Origin: Commensalibacter oyaizuii
GTDB taxonomy: Bacteria; Pseudomonadota; Alphaproteobacteria; Acetobacterales; Acetobacteraceae
Assembly: GCF_029953265.1 (NCBI RefSeq)
Contig: NZ_JASBAO010000001.1
Location: forward strand, 868,001 to 932,000
DNA length: 64,000 nucleotides
Direction: 5' to 3'
The notes under the pieces are model-generated. The model made no database searches, was not told the DNA's origin, and worked only from the letters and a program-made list of their open reading frames with translations. A program made the position numbers and the translations under genes. Positions 18,400-28,638 of the stretch are shown here, piece by piece (positions within the stretch are counted from its first letter, which is position 1; each line of letters starts with the position of its first letter).

Positions 18400-19851
18400 T
18401 CAGGCCCCTTCCACCCCATCACCTGCCATCAAGCGAGGCTTAATATGCTCATCAAATTGCTTTTCGTCTAAAAGACCTGTTTTCAATGCAGCTTCTTTTA
18501 AACTTAACCCTTCAACATCACCAAGATGTGCAATTTTAGCTGCACCGTCATATCCAACAACAGGGGCCAGTGCGGTAACCAACATCAGAGAATTATCAAT
18601 GTAATGCTGAATACGTTTTGTATTCAATGTGGTGCCTTCGACAGAAAATTCGCGAAAAGCTTTAGCAGCATCCGTTAGCAAGCGACTAGCATGCAACGCA
18701 TTCATAATCACCAACGGGCGGGTAACGTTGAGTTGTAAATTACCTTGTGCCCCAGCCATAGCAACCGCTGCATCCAAGCCCATGATCTGAGTACATACCA
18801 TAATCATGGCCTCACACTGTGTTGGATTAACTTTTCCAGGCATGATAGAAGAACCTGGCTCATTTTCAGGTAAATGCAGCTCACCCAAACCGCAACGCGG
18901 ACCAGAAGCCAACCAACGTGTATCATTAGCAATTTTCAGCAGAACCGTTGCAACTCCGCGCAATGCTGCCATTACTGCGACCATTCCATCCAATCCACCA
19001 AGGGCTGCAAATTTATTGGGGGCAGTGATGAAAGGATACCCAGTTATTTCTGAAATTTTAGCAGCAATTGCTTTGGAAAAACCTTTGGGCGCATTCATGC
19101 CCGTTCCGACAGCTGTCCCCCCTGCCGCCAACTCCATAATGCCACGTTGGGCCTCTTTCACTCGTAACAAACCATCTTTTAACTGATACGCCCATCCAGA
19201 CCACTCTTGACCAACCGTCAATGGAACCGCGTCTTGTAAATGGGTGCGACCAATTTTTACCACCTCGAACCATTCTTCTGCTTTTGCTTCGATCGCCTTG
19301 ACGAGCTTACTTAATTCTGGGAAAAATTTCTTTTCCAGTTCCAAAGCCATAGCAACATGCATAGCAGTGGGAAAACTGTCGTTCGAGGACTGTCCCATAT
19401 TCACATGATCGTTTGGATGTACAGGTTTTTTAGAACCAATTTCACCATTCAATAATTGAATAGCGCGATTGGCAATTACCTCATTAGCATTCATGTTGGT
19501 TTGCGTACCAGACCCTGTTTGCCAAACACATAATGGGAAATGATCGTCTAATTCACCATTTGCGGCTTCTTTTGATGCTTGCACGATAGCCTTAGCTATT
19601 ACAGGATCCAACCGTCCAGCATCACAGTTAACTTCAGCTGCAGCCCCTTTAACCACACCATAAGCATGGTATACTTCTCTAGGCATGATATCGCCACCAA
19701 TATTAAAATGGTGTAAAGACCGTTGTGTTTGTGCCCCCCAATAACGATCGGCTGGCACCTCGACCTCTCCCATGGAATCACTTTCTTTACGCATTCCAGT
19801 TTTTTGGATACCAATCTCTACATATTGATAAGAAGCTTTATCCTGAGCCAT
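18400..19851 (-). CDS. fumC: Fumarate hydratase, class II
   Basis: Interconverts fumarate and malate in the citric acid cycle without an iron-sulfur cluster. The superfamily signature GSSIMPGKVNPTQCE lies near residue 335, with GSGTQTNMNANEVIANRA and GQSSNDSFPTAMH upstream. At 483 residues it is slightly longer than usual through about 20 extra N-terminal residues. The start is ATG 19851 with AAAGGAA upstream. It appears monocistronic, bounded by hairpins on both sides. Confidence 0.95.
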   Translation of the reverse strand: MAQDKASYQYVEIGIQKTGMRKESDSMGEVEVPADRYWGAQTQRSLHHFNIGGDIMPREVYHAYGVVKGAAAEVNCDAGRLDPVIAKAIVQASKEAANGELDDHFPLCVWQTGSGTQTNMNANEVIANRAIQLLNGEIGSKKPVHPNDHVNMGQSSNDSFPTAMHVAMALELEKKFFPELSKLVKAIEAKAEEWFEVVKIGRTHLQDAVPLTVGQEWSGWAYQLKDGLLRVKEAQRGIMELAAGGTAVGTGMNAPKGFSKAIAAKISEITGYPFITAPNKFAALGGLDGMVAVMAALRGVATVLLKIANDTRWLASGPRCGLGELHLPENEPGSSIMPGKVNPTQCEAMIMVCTQIMGLDAAVAMAGAQGNLQLNVTRPLVIMNALHASRLLTDAAKAFREFSVEGTTLNTKRIQHYIDNSLMLVTALAPVVGYDGAAKIAHLGDVEGLSLKEAALKTGLLDEKQFDEHIKPRLMAGDGVEGA

Positions 19852-19890
19852 AAGAAAATTCCTTTATTTTATCTTTTCTATATCGATCAT

Positions 19891-19927
19891 AAAAAAAACC
19901 CACCGTAAAGCCAAGGGCTACAGTGGG
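19891..19927 (-). terminator. Terminator downstream of nuoM
   Basis: CCCAC at 19899 pairs with GTGGG at 19927 in an interrupted stem. Eight A residues at 19891-19898 form the minus-strand T-run. It separates nuoM from fumC. Confidence 0.8.
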
Positions 19928-19964
19928 AAAACAAATCATTCTAAGCTATATTAATGTTCACTTT

Positions 19965-21506
19965 TTAGCGAACCACTACATCTTTTACGTCAATAACATT
20001 ACTGGCAACCGCATGCGCATGGTTAGTTAATTCGGCCACTCTTCCTGAAGTTGTAAAAGAAACAACTGCTGGATCAAATATGGATAAAAAGCTACTTGGA
20101 TAAATTCCCATCCACAAAGTAATAACAGCCAAAGGAACCAAAATCGTCAACTCCCTAGCACTTAGATCACGCATGTGACTGACTGCTGGTTTAACGACAG
20201 CCCCAAATATAACACGGCGATATAAAACCAAGGTATAGATAGCACCCAAAATCATACTGGTTCCGCCCAATACGGCAATCCAAAATGATACTTGCAACGC
20301 ACCAACCATCACCAATAATTCACCAACAAACGCACCTGTTCCTGGCAATCCAACATTGGCCATAATAAAAATCATACCTAATAATGCCAATTTTGGCATT
20401 TGGCTGGCAACGCCGCCGAACTCTGAAATGGAACGTGTTTCAGCACGATATGTAACAGCAGCAACACATAAGAACAATGCAGCAATTGTAACACCATGGG
20501 AAATCACCTGCATCAACGCCCCGTTAATCCCCTCTGCGGTAAAGGAAAATAAGCCAATCGCAATTAATCCCATGTGGGAGAAAGAAGAGTATGCAATCAT
20601 ACGCTTAATATCGGTCTGAGCCAGCGCAACAATAGCACCATAAATAACCGCACAAACACCCAACGCCATAATAAGCATTGCGTAACGGTGCGATGCCTCT
20701 GGCAACATGAAAATACAAAAACGAATTAATCCATAGGCTCCTGCTTTGGACATAACACCAGAAACCAACAATGTGGTCGATGCTGGACCTTCGCTGTATG
20801 CATCGGGCAACCATGCATGCAATGGAAATAAAGGTAATTTAACACCAAAGGCCAAAATAAAGCCCAATAGCAACCATCCCTGCACCGTCGCAGAGAAAGA
20901 TTGGTGCATCAATACTGGAATATCCGTCGTACCCGTATTTACCCAAATCCACAAAATCCCGATCATCATGAACAAGGATCCTGTGAAGGTAAATAAGAAA
21001 AATTGAAGAGATGCAAAAATCCGTTTTGGACCACCCCAAATCCCAATTAGCATACTGCTTGGTAACAGGGTTGCTTCGTAAAAACAGTAAAAAACCACCA
21101 TATCCAAAGAAGAAAATAACCCAACCAGTGTGGTTTCCAGCAATAATATTGCTACCATATAATCACGAATACGATCCGTAATCATTTGCCAAGCTGCTAA
21201 AATAGCGACTAAGGTCAGTAAGGTTGATAAGATAATGAAGAATAAACTAATTCCATCAACACCTACATGATAGGATACCCCAAAGCCAGACAACCACGAA
21301 CTTTGATATACAAACTGATATCCGGGTAAGGTTGGATCAAATTCGCTCCACATTACGATGGATAATCCAAAAACAATAATACTTGTCCATAGGGCGATCC
21401 AACGAGCCGTACGTGCAACCTCTTCATAAGATCCACGCATTAAAAATATGACCAAAGCCCCAAGTAAGGGCAAATAAGTTACTAACGTAAGCAATACTGA
21501 GTGCAC
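19965..21506 (-). CDS. nuoM: NADH-quinone oxidoreductase subunit M
   Basis: A proton-pumping antiporter-like membrane subunit of respiratory complex I. It has 513 residues and about 14 hydrophobic segments. The conserved Glu is in CFYEATLLPS, and the conserved Lys in FGVKLPLFPLHAWLPDAY. It follows mutL after 120 bp and is closed by its own terminator. No other nuo gene is in the window, which is unusual because nuoM normally sits between nuoL and nuoN. Proton antiporter subunits of the Mrp type are related, but the length and motifs favour NuoM. Confidence 0.92.
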   Translation of the reverse strand: MHSVLLTLVTYLPLLGALVIFLMRGSYEEVARTARWIALWTSIIVFGLSIVMWSEFDPTLPGYQFVYQSSWLSGFGVSYHVGVDGISLFFIILSTLLTLVAILAAWQMITDRIRDYMVAILLLETTLVGLFSSLDMVVFYCFYEATLLPSSMLIGIWGGPKRIFASLQFFLFTFTGSLFMMIGILWIWVNTGTTDIPVLMHQSFSATVQGWLLLGFILAFGVKLPLFPLHAWLPDAYSEGPASTTLLVSGVMSKAGAYGLIRFCIFMLPEASHRYAMLIMALGVCAVIYGAIVALAQTDIKRMIAYSSFSHMGLIAIGLFSFTAEGINGALMQVISHGVTIAALFLCVAAVTYRAETRSISEFGGVASQMPKLALLGMIFIMANVGLPGTGAFVGELLVMVGALQVSFWIAVLGGTSMILGAIYTLVLYRRVIFGAVVKPAVSHMRDLSARELTILVPLAVITLWMGIYPSSFLSIFDPAVVSFTTSGRVAELTNHAHAVASNVIDVKDVVVR

Positions 21507-21627
21507 GGTATTCTCATTAATTAATTGTTTTAAATGCTATGACATGTAGATATATACATCTTTATAACAAATTTGCCCAGAAATGATTTTATATTTTCTT
21601 TATCTATCATAATCAAAACCTTTGAAA

Positions 21628-23499
21628 CTATGAACGATGAAAGAGTTTCTCTATATCTTTTTTAGACCATTTTAACCATGTTGGGCGACCATGTGAACAT
21701 GTTCCGGCCCTTGGGGTTGCTTCCATTTGACGTAATAAAGCATTCATTTCGTCAATATTTAATGCCTTGCCTGCACGAATACTGTTGTGACAAGCCATCC
21801 GCGATATAATAGTATCAAGTTGATTGTGTATGCTTTCTGATTCCTTGGGCGATGCTTGCTCATCCATTTCCAACTCTTCAGCCAAATCCACCAACAAATC
21901 GCGCGCAGAAATTGCCCCCAATAATTGTGGTAACGCGCGAACTAAAATTGATCGCCCGCCAAAAGATTCGATTTCTATTCCTAAATCGGCCAGGCTTTCT
22001 TTGTAATCTAACAAGCATTGCACTTGAATATGGGATAAATCAATCACCTCAGGTAAAAGTAATGGTTGTGATCGAATCGCATTTTCTAAATATTGCTCGC
22101 GTAAAGCTTCGTGGGTTAAGCGTTCGTGTGCTGCGTGCTGATCAACTAAAACGAACGATTCATCCTCGGTTACAGATAGAATATAGGTTTTAAAGAGCTG
22201 TGCAATTGCGTGGCCTAATGGGAATACTTTTTCTTCGTGGTGATCGACTTTATCGTTTTCAAATTCTGTAAACGAAACCAATGAGTTTTCCACATCCCGA
22301 AAAGATAATGCCTCTGTTGCAAAAAGAGATGCAGGCCGATCTGGTAATTTGCTAGGGGTTGCCTGTGTCGACAATAGTCCAAGGTCCCTTGGTGGCGATG
22401 GATATTGAACCGATACTGATTTTGGGTGGTACTGACGTGGTATCACTTGCAAAGATTCAGGATGTACACCGACCATCCCCGCCCCCATTGCCAGACTTTT
22501 ATGAATGCTCCCAATAATTAAAGCCCTTACAGACGCTTCATCAGCAAAACGCAACTCGGTCTTCGCTGGATGCACATTAACGTCAATTTGATCCAAAGGA
22601 ACCTTCAAAAATAAAGCAACCACAGGATAGCGACCTTTTTCCAAAACGTCACGATATCCAACACGAATGGCTGTCTGCATTACTGGATCAACGACTGGAC
22701 GATCGTTCACAACCATAATCTGACCACTGGTTGTTGATCTATTTACTGAAGATGCCCCAATAAACCCAACCAAATGCAAATCATCACGTTTAAAGTCCAA
22801 ATCAATTAATTCTTCGGCTCGGATTTCAGATAAAATAGCCAAAATTCGCTCTTTTTGTGTCTGAGCAGGAACATCAAACACTATCTTATCATTGCGAACT
22901 AGACAAAAAGAAACAGATGGGCGAGCAATTGCCAATCGCTGAATCATCGTTTCACAACGTGTATATTCCACTCGGATTGTTTTTAAAAATTTCCTTCGGG
23001 CTGGTGTTGCAAAAAACAAATCCTCAACAATAACCTGAGTACCAGTTTGTCCAGCGGCTGGTGTCACTTCACCAATTTTTCCACCTTCAACACTAATTTG
23101 CCAAGCTTGATCTGCATTTATGGTTCTTGAAATAATTTTTAACCGTGCCGCGGCACCAATAGAAGGCAATGCCTCCCCTCTAAAACCCAATGTAGAGATG
23201 TGCACCAAATCATCTTTAATAATTTTAGAGGTGCAATGACGCTCTACTGATAGGCGTAAATCAGAAGGGGACATTCCACAGCCATCGTCAATCACCTGAA
23301 TACGATCAATCCCACCGTTTGTCAGATAAATAAATATTCGATTCGCACCAGCATCCAATGCGTTCTCGACCAATTCCTTAACCACTGCTGCAGGACGTTC
23401 AATAACCTCCCCCGCAGCGATTAAGTTAATTGTATGCTCTGATAATTGATATATCTTGGATGGTTGAGAAGAAAATTCTTCAGTTTTATCTTCTCTCAA
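21628..23499 (-). CDS. mutL: DNA mismatch repair protein MutL
   Basis: Couples MutS mismatch recognition to strand incision. The GHKL ATPase domain has ELVENALDAGA, DDGCGM and TLGFRGEALPSI. The C-terminal endonuclease domain has DQHAAHERLTHE and ACHNSI. The third motif reads CSHGRPT in place of the common CPHGRP. The presence of these motifs indicates a nicking MutL, as expected in a lineage without MutH. The start at 23499 lies just after the DUF3035 lipoprotein stop, so the genes are probably one transcript. Confidence 0.94.
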   Translation of the reverse strand: MREDKTEEFSSQPSKIYQLSEHTINLIAAGEVIERPAAVVKELVENALDAGANRIFIYLTNGGIDRIQVIDDGCGMSPSDLRLSVERHCTSKIIKDDLVHISTLGFRGEALPSIGAAARLKIISRTINADQAWQISVEGGKIGEVTPAAGQTGTQVIVEDLFFATPARRKFLKTIRVEYTRCETMIQRLAIARPSVSFCLVRNDKIVFDVPAQTQKERILAILSEIRAEELIDLDFKRDDLHLVGFIGASSVNRSTTSGQIMVVNDRPVVDPVMQTAIRVGYRDVLEKGRYPVVALFLKVPLDQIDVNVHPAKTELRFADEASVRALIIGSIHKSLAMGAGMVGVHPESLQVIPRQYHPKSVSVQYPSPPRDLGLLSTQATPSKLPDRPASLFATEALSFRDVENSLVSFTEFENDKVDHHEEKVFPLGHAIAQLFKTYILSVTEDESFVLVDQHAAHERLTHEALREQYLENAIRSQPLLLPEVIDLSHIQVQCLLDYKESLADLGIEIESFGGRSILVRALPQLLGAISARDLLVDLAEELEMDEQASPKESESIHNQLDTIISRMACHNSIRAGKALNIDEMNALLRQMEATPRAGTCSHGRPTWLKWSKKDIEKLFHRS

Positions 23500-23517
23500 A
23501 CTGCTTATCCTTAGAAT

Positions 23518-24039
23518 TTATTTTTTATCTGTTGTTGGTGTGGCTCCGTGATCAGGACTGACACCTAGGCTTAGGTTACCATGTATCCGCTTATTTTCAG
23601 CAGCACCATCCACTGCCAGATCAGAGGGTTTGCCACTATTCCAAAACATCACCTGATCTACAAAACCATTATCGATCATCAACTCGTGTTGACGATTCTG
23701 ATTGGCAGACTGAGTTGCTTGCTGAACCAAAGCTGTTTGCCCTTCACTTGGGACGTCTTTATTACGTTCTAGCGCAACGTCAGGGGAAAGGATTTCTAAC
23801 GCCTGTTGTCGAATAGATTGTTCTTGGGGACGTGTCGCGTTACTGTCTGGTAATAACAAACTGTCTGAAGGTGGCATAGACAAGGGTGATCGGGTCGTCA
23901 CCGTATATTCATCAGGCATAGAACGTTTCAACCCAAAAGCACGAGAAACATCCTCTCCTGAACAAGCAGAAAGAAGCACCGCAGCCCCCATAAGGCAACC
24001 CATAGGCATGAATAAATTTAGGCTTAACTTGCGCACCAT
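23518..24039 (-). CDS. DUF3035 family lipoprotein
   Basis: A 173-residue outer-envelope lipoprotein from ATG 24039. The lipobox is LSAC. The conserved core is VSRAFGLKRSMPDEYTVTTR followed by SPLSMPPS, typical of DUF3035 proteins of alphaproteobacteria, which have been proposed as accessory parts of outer-membrane assembly. ATG 24039 is preceded by GGAGAAGGGC; the frame reaches GTG 24060, but the ribosome site lies downstream of that codon. It sits between lspA, whose product would process it, and mutL. Confidence 0.85.
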   Translation of the reverse strand: MVRKLSLNLFMPMGCLMGAAVLLSACSGEDVSRAFGLKRSMPDEYTVTTRSPLSMPPSDSLLLPDSNATRPQEQSIRQQALEILSPDVALERNKDVPSEGQTALVQQATQSANQNRQHELMIDNGFVDQVMFWNSGKPSDLAVDGAAENKRIHGNLSLGVSPDHGATPTTDKK

Positions 24040-24100
24040 AATTTTGCCCTTCTCCTTCACTAAGAATAAATATCGAAAATATTAAGATAAACTATACATA

Positions 24101-24607
24101 CTATGTCTTGGATCCCCAATTAAAAAAAGCATCCATTAATAATACACATACCCCACAAACAATTGCGCTGTCTGCGACATTAAATACATACCATGACCAA
24201 CCGCCAACATGAAGATGTATAAAATCCACAACTGCACCAAAACGTAATCGATCAATAATATTTCCCAATGCGCCACCGACAATTGCGCCCAAACTCATGG
24301 TTACCCAAATTTTATGCGATCTAACCATCCAAATGAATAAACCACTTGCGATAACTAGTGCAACAACCGTAAAAATAACAGGCCCCCAAGAGCCAAGTTG
24401 CCCCAGCATACCAAAGGTAATCGCTGTATTCCAAACCATTGTGAAATTCATGAAAGGAAAAGTCACAATAGATTTTTTTTCAGGAAGATGAACAATATTT
24501 AAAATCCAATATTTGCTAAGTTGGTCGCAAATCAATACGACCAATATCATAACCAAGCCAAAAATCCATTTCTTAGATTTTCTAGAACCAGCAGAAAATG
24601 CGTTCAT
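24101..24607 (-). CDS. lspA: Lipoprotein signal peptidase
   Basis: An aspartic inner-membrane peptidase that cleaves signal peptides of diacylated prolipoproteins. It has 168 residues and four membrane segments. Catalytic aspartates lie in GNIIDRLRFGAVVDFI and VFNVADSAI. It follows ileS after 23 bp, the classic ileS-lspA pair, and precedes a lipoprotein gene. Several lipobox proteins in this window are likely substrates. Confidence 0.94.
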   Translation of the reverse strand: MNAFSAGSRKSKKWIFGLVMILVVLICDQLSKYWILNIVHLPEKKSIVTFPFMNFTMVWNTAITFGMLGQLGSWGPVIFTVVALVIASGLFIWMVRSHKIWVTMSLGAIVGGALGNIIDRLRFGAVVDFIHLHVGGWSWYVFNVADSAIVCGVCVLLMDAFFNWGSKT

Positions 24608-24630
24608 CTTGTCGATTTTATCCCTTGGTT

Positions 24631-27510
24631 TTATTGACTGACAACATCAACACAACGCAAACATAATTCTGGATGGTCGGCATTTTGCCCAACCTCATCC
24701 AAAACCTTCCAGCAACGTGCACATTTATGGCCAGATGCAACCCTAACACGTGGAATATCATGTCCTTCACCAGCTTGATTTTGCCGTGTTGTATAAAGAG
24801 ATGCTGCACCAGGGATGATGTTAACATCAACCTGAGACACAATAACCAACTCAGCCCAATCATATTGACCAAAAATTTCAGCTTCTTGTTCAGAAAAACT
24901 AAGATCAACAGCTGCTTGCAAAGAGGATTTAATGACCCCCTCTCTTCTGGCATTTTCAATTTCTGTTGTAATGATACGACGTACGGCACGCAATTGCACC
25001 CAACGTTCTGCCAACGCATCATTTGACCATTCTGATGGCATGGTTGAGAAATCCTCTAGATGAACACTTTTCCCTTCGCCAAAACGTGCCATCCAAGCTT
25101 CTTCAGCCGTAAAACAAAGAACAGGTGCCAACCAAGTGCATAAACAACGGTGTAAAATATCAAGCACTGTTCTGACTGCTCGACGACGCAAACTGGATTT
25201 ATCATCACAGTATAAAGCGTCTTTACGAATATCAAAATAAAACGCTGATAAATCAGTTGTACAAAAATGATGTAATGTTGGATATACACCCACCCATTCG
25301 TGGGATTGAACAGCTTGCTGAATAACTTGATGTAATTCTGTTAAGCGATGCAGCACCCATTTTTCTAATTCTGGTAAATCATCATACGAGACTTTTTCCG
25401 CGTCAGAGAAACCATCCAAACCGCCCAGTAACCACCGCAACGTATTGCGTAATCGACGATACAGATCGCCCTGCTGTTTTAGAATTTCTTTACCAATACG
25501 TAAATCATCATTCGTATCAGAATTCATAACCCATAAGCGTAAAATATCTGCACCCATGGAGTCATTAACATCCTGAGGCGCAACAACATTGCCTAGGGAT
25601 TTGGACATTTTGCGTCCCTGTTCATCCATAACAAAGCCGTTGGTAACAATGGCTTTATAAGGTGCAACACCGCGTGTACCAACACATTCTAGTAAAGAAG
25701 ACTGAAACCAACCTCGATGCTGATCAGAACCCTCAAGATACAAATCAGCAGGGAAATTCAGCTTATCTTTACCCAAAACAAAGGCATGGGTTGAACCACT
25801 TTCAAACCAAACGTCTACAATGTCGAAGACCTGTTCAAAGTCATCTGCATTATATTTTTCCCCAAGAAAACGAGAAGCTGGTGATGTATACCAAGCATCA
25901 GCCCCTTCAACCTTAAAGGCATCAACGATCCGTTTCATAACGGTTTCATCACGTAATACTTCACGGGTTTCTTTATTCACAAATACCGCAATGGGTACGC
26001 CCCATGCCCGTTGACGACTGATACACCAATCAGGACGTGAAGCCACCATACTGGTTAAACGATTACGAATTTGCGCTGGAACAAAAGTCACGCCTTCCAA
26101 TACGGATAATGCATTCTTACGAATTTCACGATCATCATCCATGGCAATAAACCACTGCGGTGTAGCCCGATAAATAACTGGGGCACGTGAACGCCATGAA
26201 TGTGGATAGGAATGAACAATCGAAGATCTGGAAACCAAACCAGCAAAAGCTTTATGCGTCTGCTTACTTTCCTCTCTGACCAAGGTTAATTGTTCGCAAA
26301 CTGGATCTGACGCCTTAAATACGTGGATTCCTGCAAATAATGGTAATGTCGATACATAACGACCATCATCTTCAACCAATTCGTCCACACCAATTTGATG
26401 GTCACGGCATAAATAGAAATCATCCTCACCATGGGCTGGGGCACAATGAACCAATCCCGTTCCTGCCTCGGTGGTTACAAAATCACCAGCCAATAAAGGC
26501 ACATCATAATCGAACCCTTTCCCCCGCAATGGATGTGCGGCCACAGCACCAGCCAGAGCTTTTCCTGGCAAACTATGTACGACGCTATGGCTGGCAATGC
26601 CGACTTGACTACAAAAGGCTTCTGCTAGATCTTGTGCCACCAGAAATTTAGCACCGATATTGACAAAAGAATCCTCTTGAACTGTATCTGCAACAATAAC
26701 TTGGTAAGTGATTTCAGTATTATAAGCAATCGCACGATTGGCAGGGATGGTCCAAGGGGTGGTTGTCCAAATAACCGCAGATGTTCCCTCTAACCTCTTG
26801 TCCGTTGTTGGATCATTAACAATTGGAAATGCCACAAAAATGGTTACAGATGTATGATCGTGATATTCAATTTCCGCCTCTGCCAATGCCGTTTTTTCAA
26901 CAGGGCTCCACATAACAGGGCGTAACCCACGGTATAAACTGCCATTTAATAAGAAACGTCCAATTTCTTCGACAATCGTGGCTTCAGAAGAAAAATCCAT
27001 CGTAGCGTAACGATTATCCCATTCTGCTTGAACCCCTAAACGCTGGAATTCAGCAGATTGGGTCGATAACCAATTTTTAGCGTAATTGCGACATTCCGCA
27101 CGAAATTGCAGCACAGGAACATCATCTTTATTTTTGCCAGCCTTGCGATATTCTTCCTCGATACGCCATTCAATAGGTAGACCATGGCAGTCCCAACCTG
27201 GAATATATCTTACAACTTCGCCGTTCATGCGGTGGGCACGATTAATGACATCCTTGATAATTTTATTTAGTGCATGACCAATATGCAAATGACCATTTGC
27301 ATATGGAGGACCATCATGAAGGGTAAAAACTTTATGTCCAGCAGCCAAACGATCGTTTGATTTTTGTTGTATGGCCTCATCCAAACCAATATTCTTCCAA
27401 CGCGTTAGAATTTCTGGTTCTTTTTTAGGTAATCCCCCACGCATCGGAAAAGAGGTTGAGGGTAAAAATACTGTATCACGATACAGGTCAGTCGATTTGG
27501 ATTCAGTCAT
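24631..27510 (-). CDS. ileS: Isoleucine--tRNA ligase
   Basis: A class I synthetase of 959 residues. HLHIGHALNK lies near residue 76, the editing domain in the middle includes WTTTPWTIPANRA, and the KMSKSLGN loop lies near residue 636. The C-terminal zinc module has CARCW and CLRC. It belongs to the bacterial type with a C-terminal zinc finger. It is co-directional with ribF upstream and lspA downstream. No T-box is visible in the 136-bp leader. Confidence 0.96.
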   Translation of the reverse strand: MTESKSTDLYRDTVFLPSTSFPMRGGLPKKEPEILTRWKNIGLDEAIQQKSNDRLAAGHKVFTLHDGPPYANGHLHIGHALNKIIKDVINRAHRMNGEVVRYIPGWDCHGLPIEWRIEEEYRKAGKNKDDVPVLQFRAECRNYAKNWLSTQSAEFQRLGVQAEWDNRYATMDFSSEATIVEEIGRFLLNGSLYRGLRPVMWSPVEKTALAEAEIEYHDHTSVTIFVAFPIVNDPTTDKRLEGTSAVIWTTTPWTIPANRAIAYNTEITYQVIVADTVQEDSFVNIGAKFLVAQDLAEAFCSQVGIASHSVVHSLPGKALAGAVAAHPLRGKGFDYDVPLLAGDFVTTEAGTGLVHCAPAHGEDDFYLCRDHQIGVDELVEDDGRYVSTLPLFAGIHVFKASDPVCEQLTLVREESKQTHKAFAGLVSRSSIVHSYPHSWRSRAPVIYRATPQWFIAMDDDREIRKNALSVLEGVTFVPAQIRNRLTSMVASRPDWCISRQRAWGVPIAVFVNKETREVLRDETVMKRIVDAFKVEGADAWYTSPASRFLGEKYNADDFEQVFDIVDVWFESGSTHAFVLGKDKLNFPADLYLEGSDQHRGWFQSSLLECVGTRGVAPYKAIVTNGFVMDEQGRKMSKSLGNVVAPQDVNDSMGADILRLWVMNSDTNDDLRIGKEILKQQGDLYRRLRNTLRWLLGGLDGFSDAEKVSYDDLPELEKWVLHRLTELHQVIQQAVQSHEWVGVYPTLHHFCTTDLSAFYFDIRKDALYCDDKSSLRRRAVRTVLDILHRCLCTWLAPVLCFTAEEAWMARFGEGKSVHLEDFSTMPSEWSNDALAERWVQLRAVRRIITTEIENARREGVIKSSLQAAVDLSFSEQEAEIFGQYDWAELVIVSQVDVNIIPGAASLYTTRQNQAGEGHDIPRVRVASGHKCARCWKVLDEVGQNADHPELCLRCVDVVSQ

Positions 27511-27646
27511 AACGTCATTCTAATTGTAATAATATTAACAATATATCTATTGATTCTACTTTGATAAAATCAACAACTCATTTTATAAGATATTTTATAT
27601 AATCTTCAACCAAGATTGTTTCTTACTCATAATCAACAAGATCATT

Positions 27647-28582
27647 TTATAAATCAATCATTTTCAAAAAAGTTTTTGCATCTTGTGCATCTTTTGCAAT
27701 TTGTGCCTTTAGCGCATCTAGCCCACTAAAGCGTTTTTCAGCCCTGATGAAATGGTGCAACCAGACCGTCAATTCTTGATCATAGATCTCTTGATCAAAG
27801 TCAAACAAGTGCACTTCAAGACAGCTTTTGGGTTGATGACCAATGGTAGGACGGTATCCTAAATTAGCAACGCCTTGATACCGTTTACCATCAGATAAAG
27901 CCGCTTCAATCGCATAAACACCGCATTTTGGTTCCAGATGTTCGCCCAGAGATAAATTAGCAGTGGGAAAGCCAATAGTACGCCCGCGTTTATCCCCGTG
28001 TTGCACGATACTCTGAATACTCCACACCCGCCCTAGTAACTCAGATGCTTTCTCAGGCTGCCCAGATCTTAGAAGATGTCTTACACGACTAGAAGAAATA
28101 ATCCCCTTATCATCTTGTAAGGGATGAATAATACTTAATCCAATTCCTAACTTTTGGGTTTCTGTAGTCAAATATTCTGTGTTTCCATGACGATGATTGC
28201 CAAATGCAAAACCATCCCCGCATGCAATATGCACTATCCCAAAAGAATTATGTAAGATTTTATGAATAAAATCATGTGCACTTAACTTGGCAAACTGAGG
28301 GGTAAAATTAATTTGAAAAATATAATCAACCCCAAGTTGATTCAAGATAGCGTTGCGCTCATCGGCTGTTGTTAATCGAAATGGCTCTTCTTCTGCACGG
28401 AAGAGCTGACGCGGATGGGGTTCAAAAGTAACCACTGATAAAAGACGGTTTGGGCATTGCTGACGTAATTGTTCCAACAAATAGATATGACCCCGATGGA
28501 CACCGTCAAAATTCCCCAAGGCTGTTGCTGTTAGTCGAGCCTCTTTGGGAATTGGCTGTCCATCTTTTAAAATTATAGTCAT
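27647..28582 (-). CDS. ribF: Bifunctional riboflavin kinase / FAD synthetase
   Basis: Makes FMN and FAD from riboflavin. The N-terminal nucleotidyltransferase domain has GNFDGVHRGH near residue 23. The C-terminal kinase domain has GFPTANL and YGVYAI-like segments. The 311 residues match the family. The ribF-ileS-lspA order is common in proteobacteria. The start at 28582 is followed by TIILKDG; there is no riboswitch-like leader. Confidence 0.94.
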   Translation of the reverse strand: MTIILKDGQPIPKEARLTATALGNFDGVHRGHIYLLEQLRQQCPNRLLSVVTFEPHPRQLFRAEEEPFRLTTADERNAILNQLGVDYIFQINFTPQFAKLSAHDFIHKILHNSFGIVHIACGDGFAFGNHRHGNTEYLTTETQKLGIGLSIIHPLQDDKGIISSSRVRHLLRSGQPEKASELLGRVWSIQSIVQHGDKRGRTIGFPTANLSLGEHLEPKCGVYAIEAALSDGKRYQGVANLGYRPTIGHQPKSCLEVHLFDFDQEIYDQELTVWLHHFIRAEKRFSGLDALKAQIAKDAQDAKTFLKMIDL

Positions 28583-28638
28583 AAACGGCTATATATCCTT
28601 CTTTTAACCTCAGCAATTGTCAATTTGATGCCATGATA

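Noticed and set aside
24618-25022. 134-codon frame overlapping the 3' end of ileS
   Set aside because: It lies in another frame of the conserved ileS C-terminus and resembles no protein.
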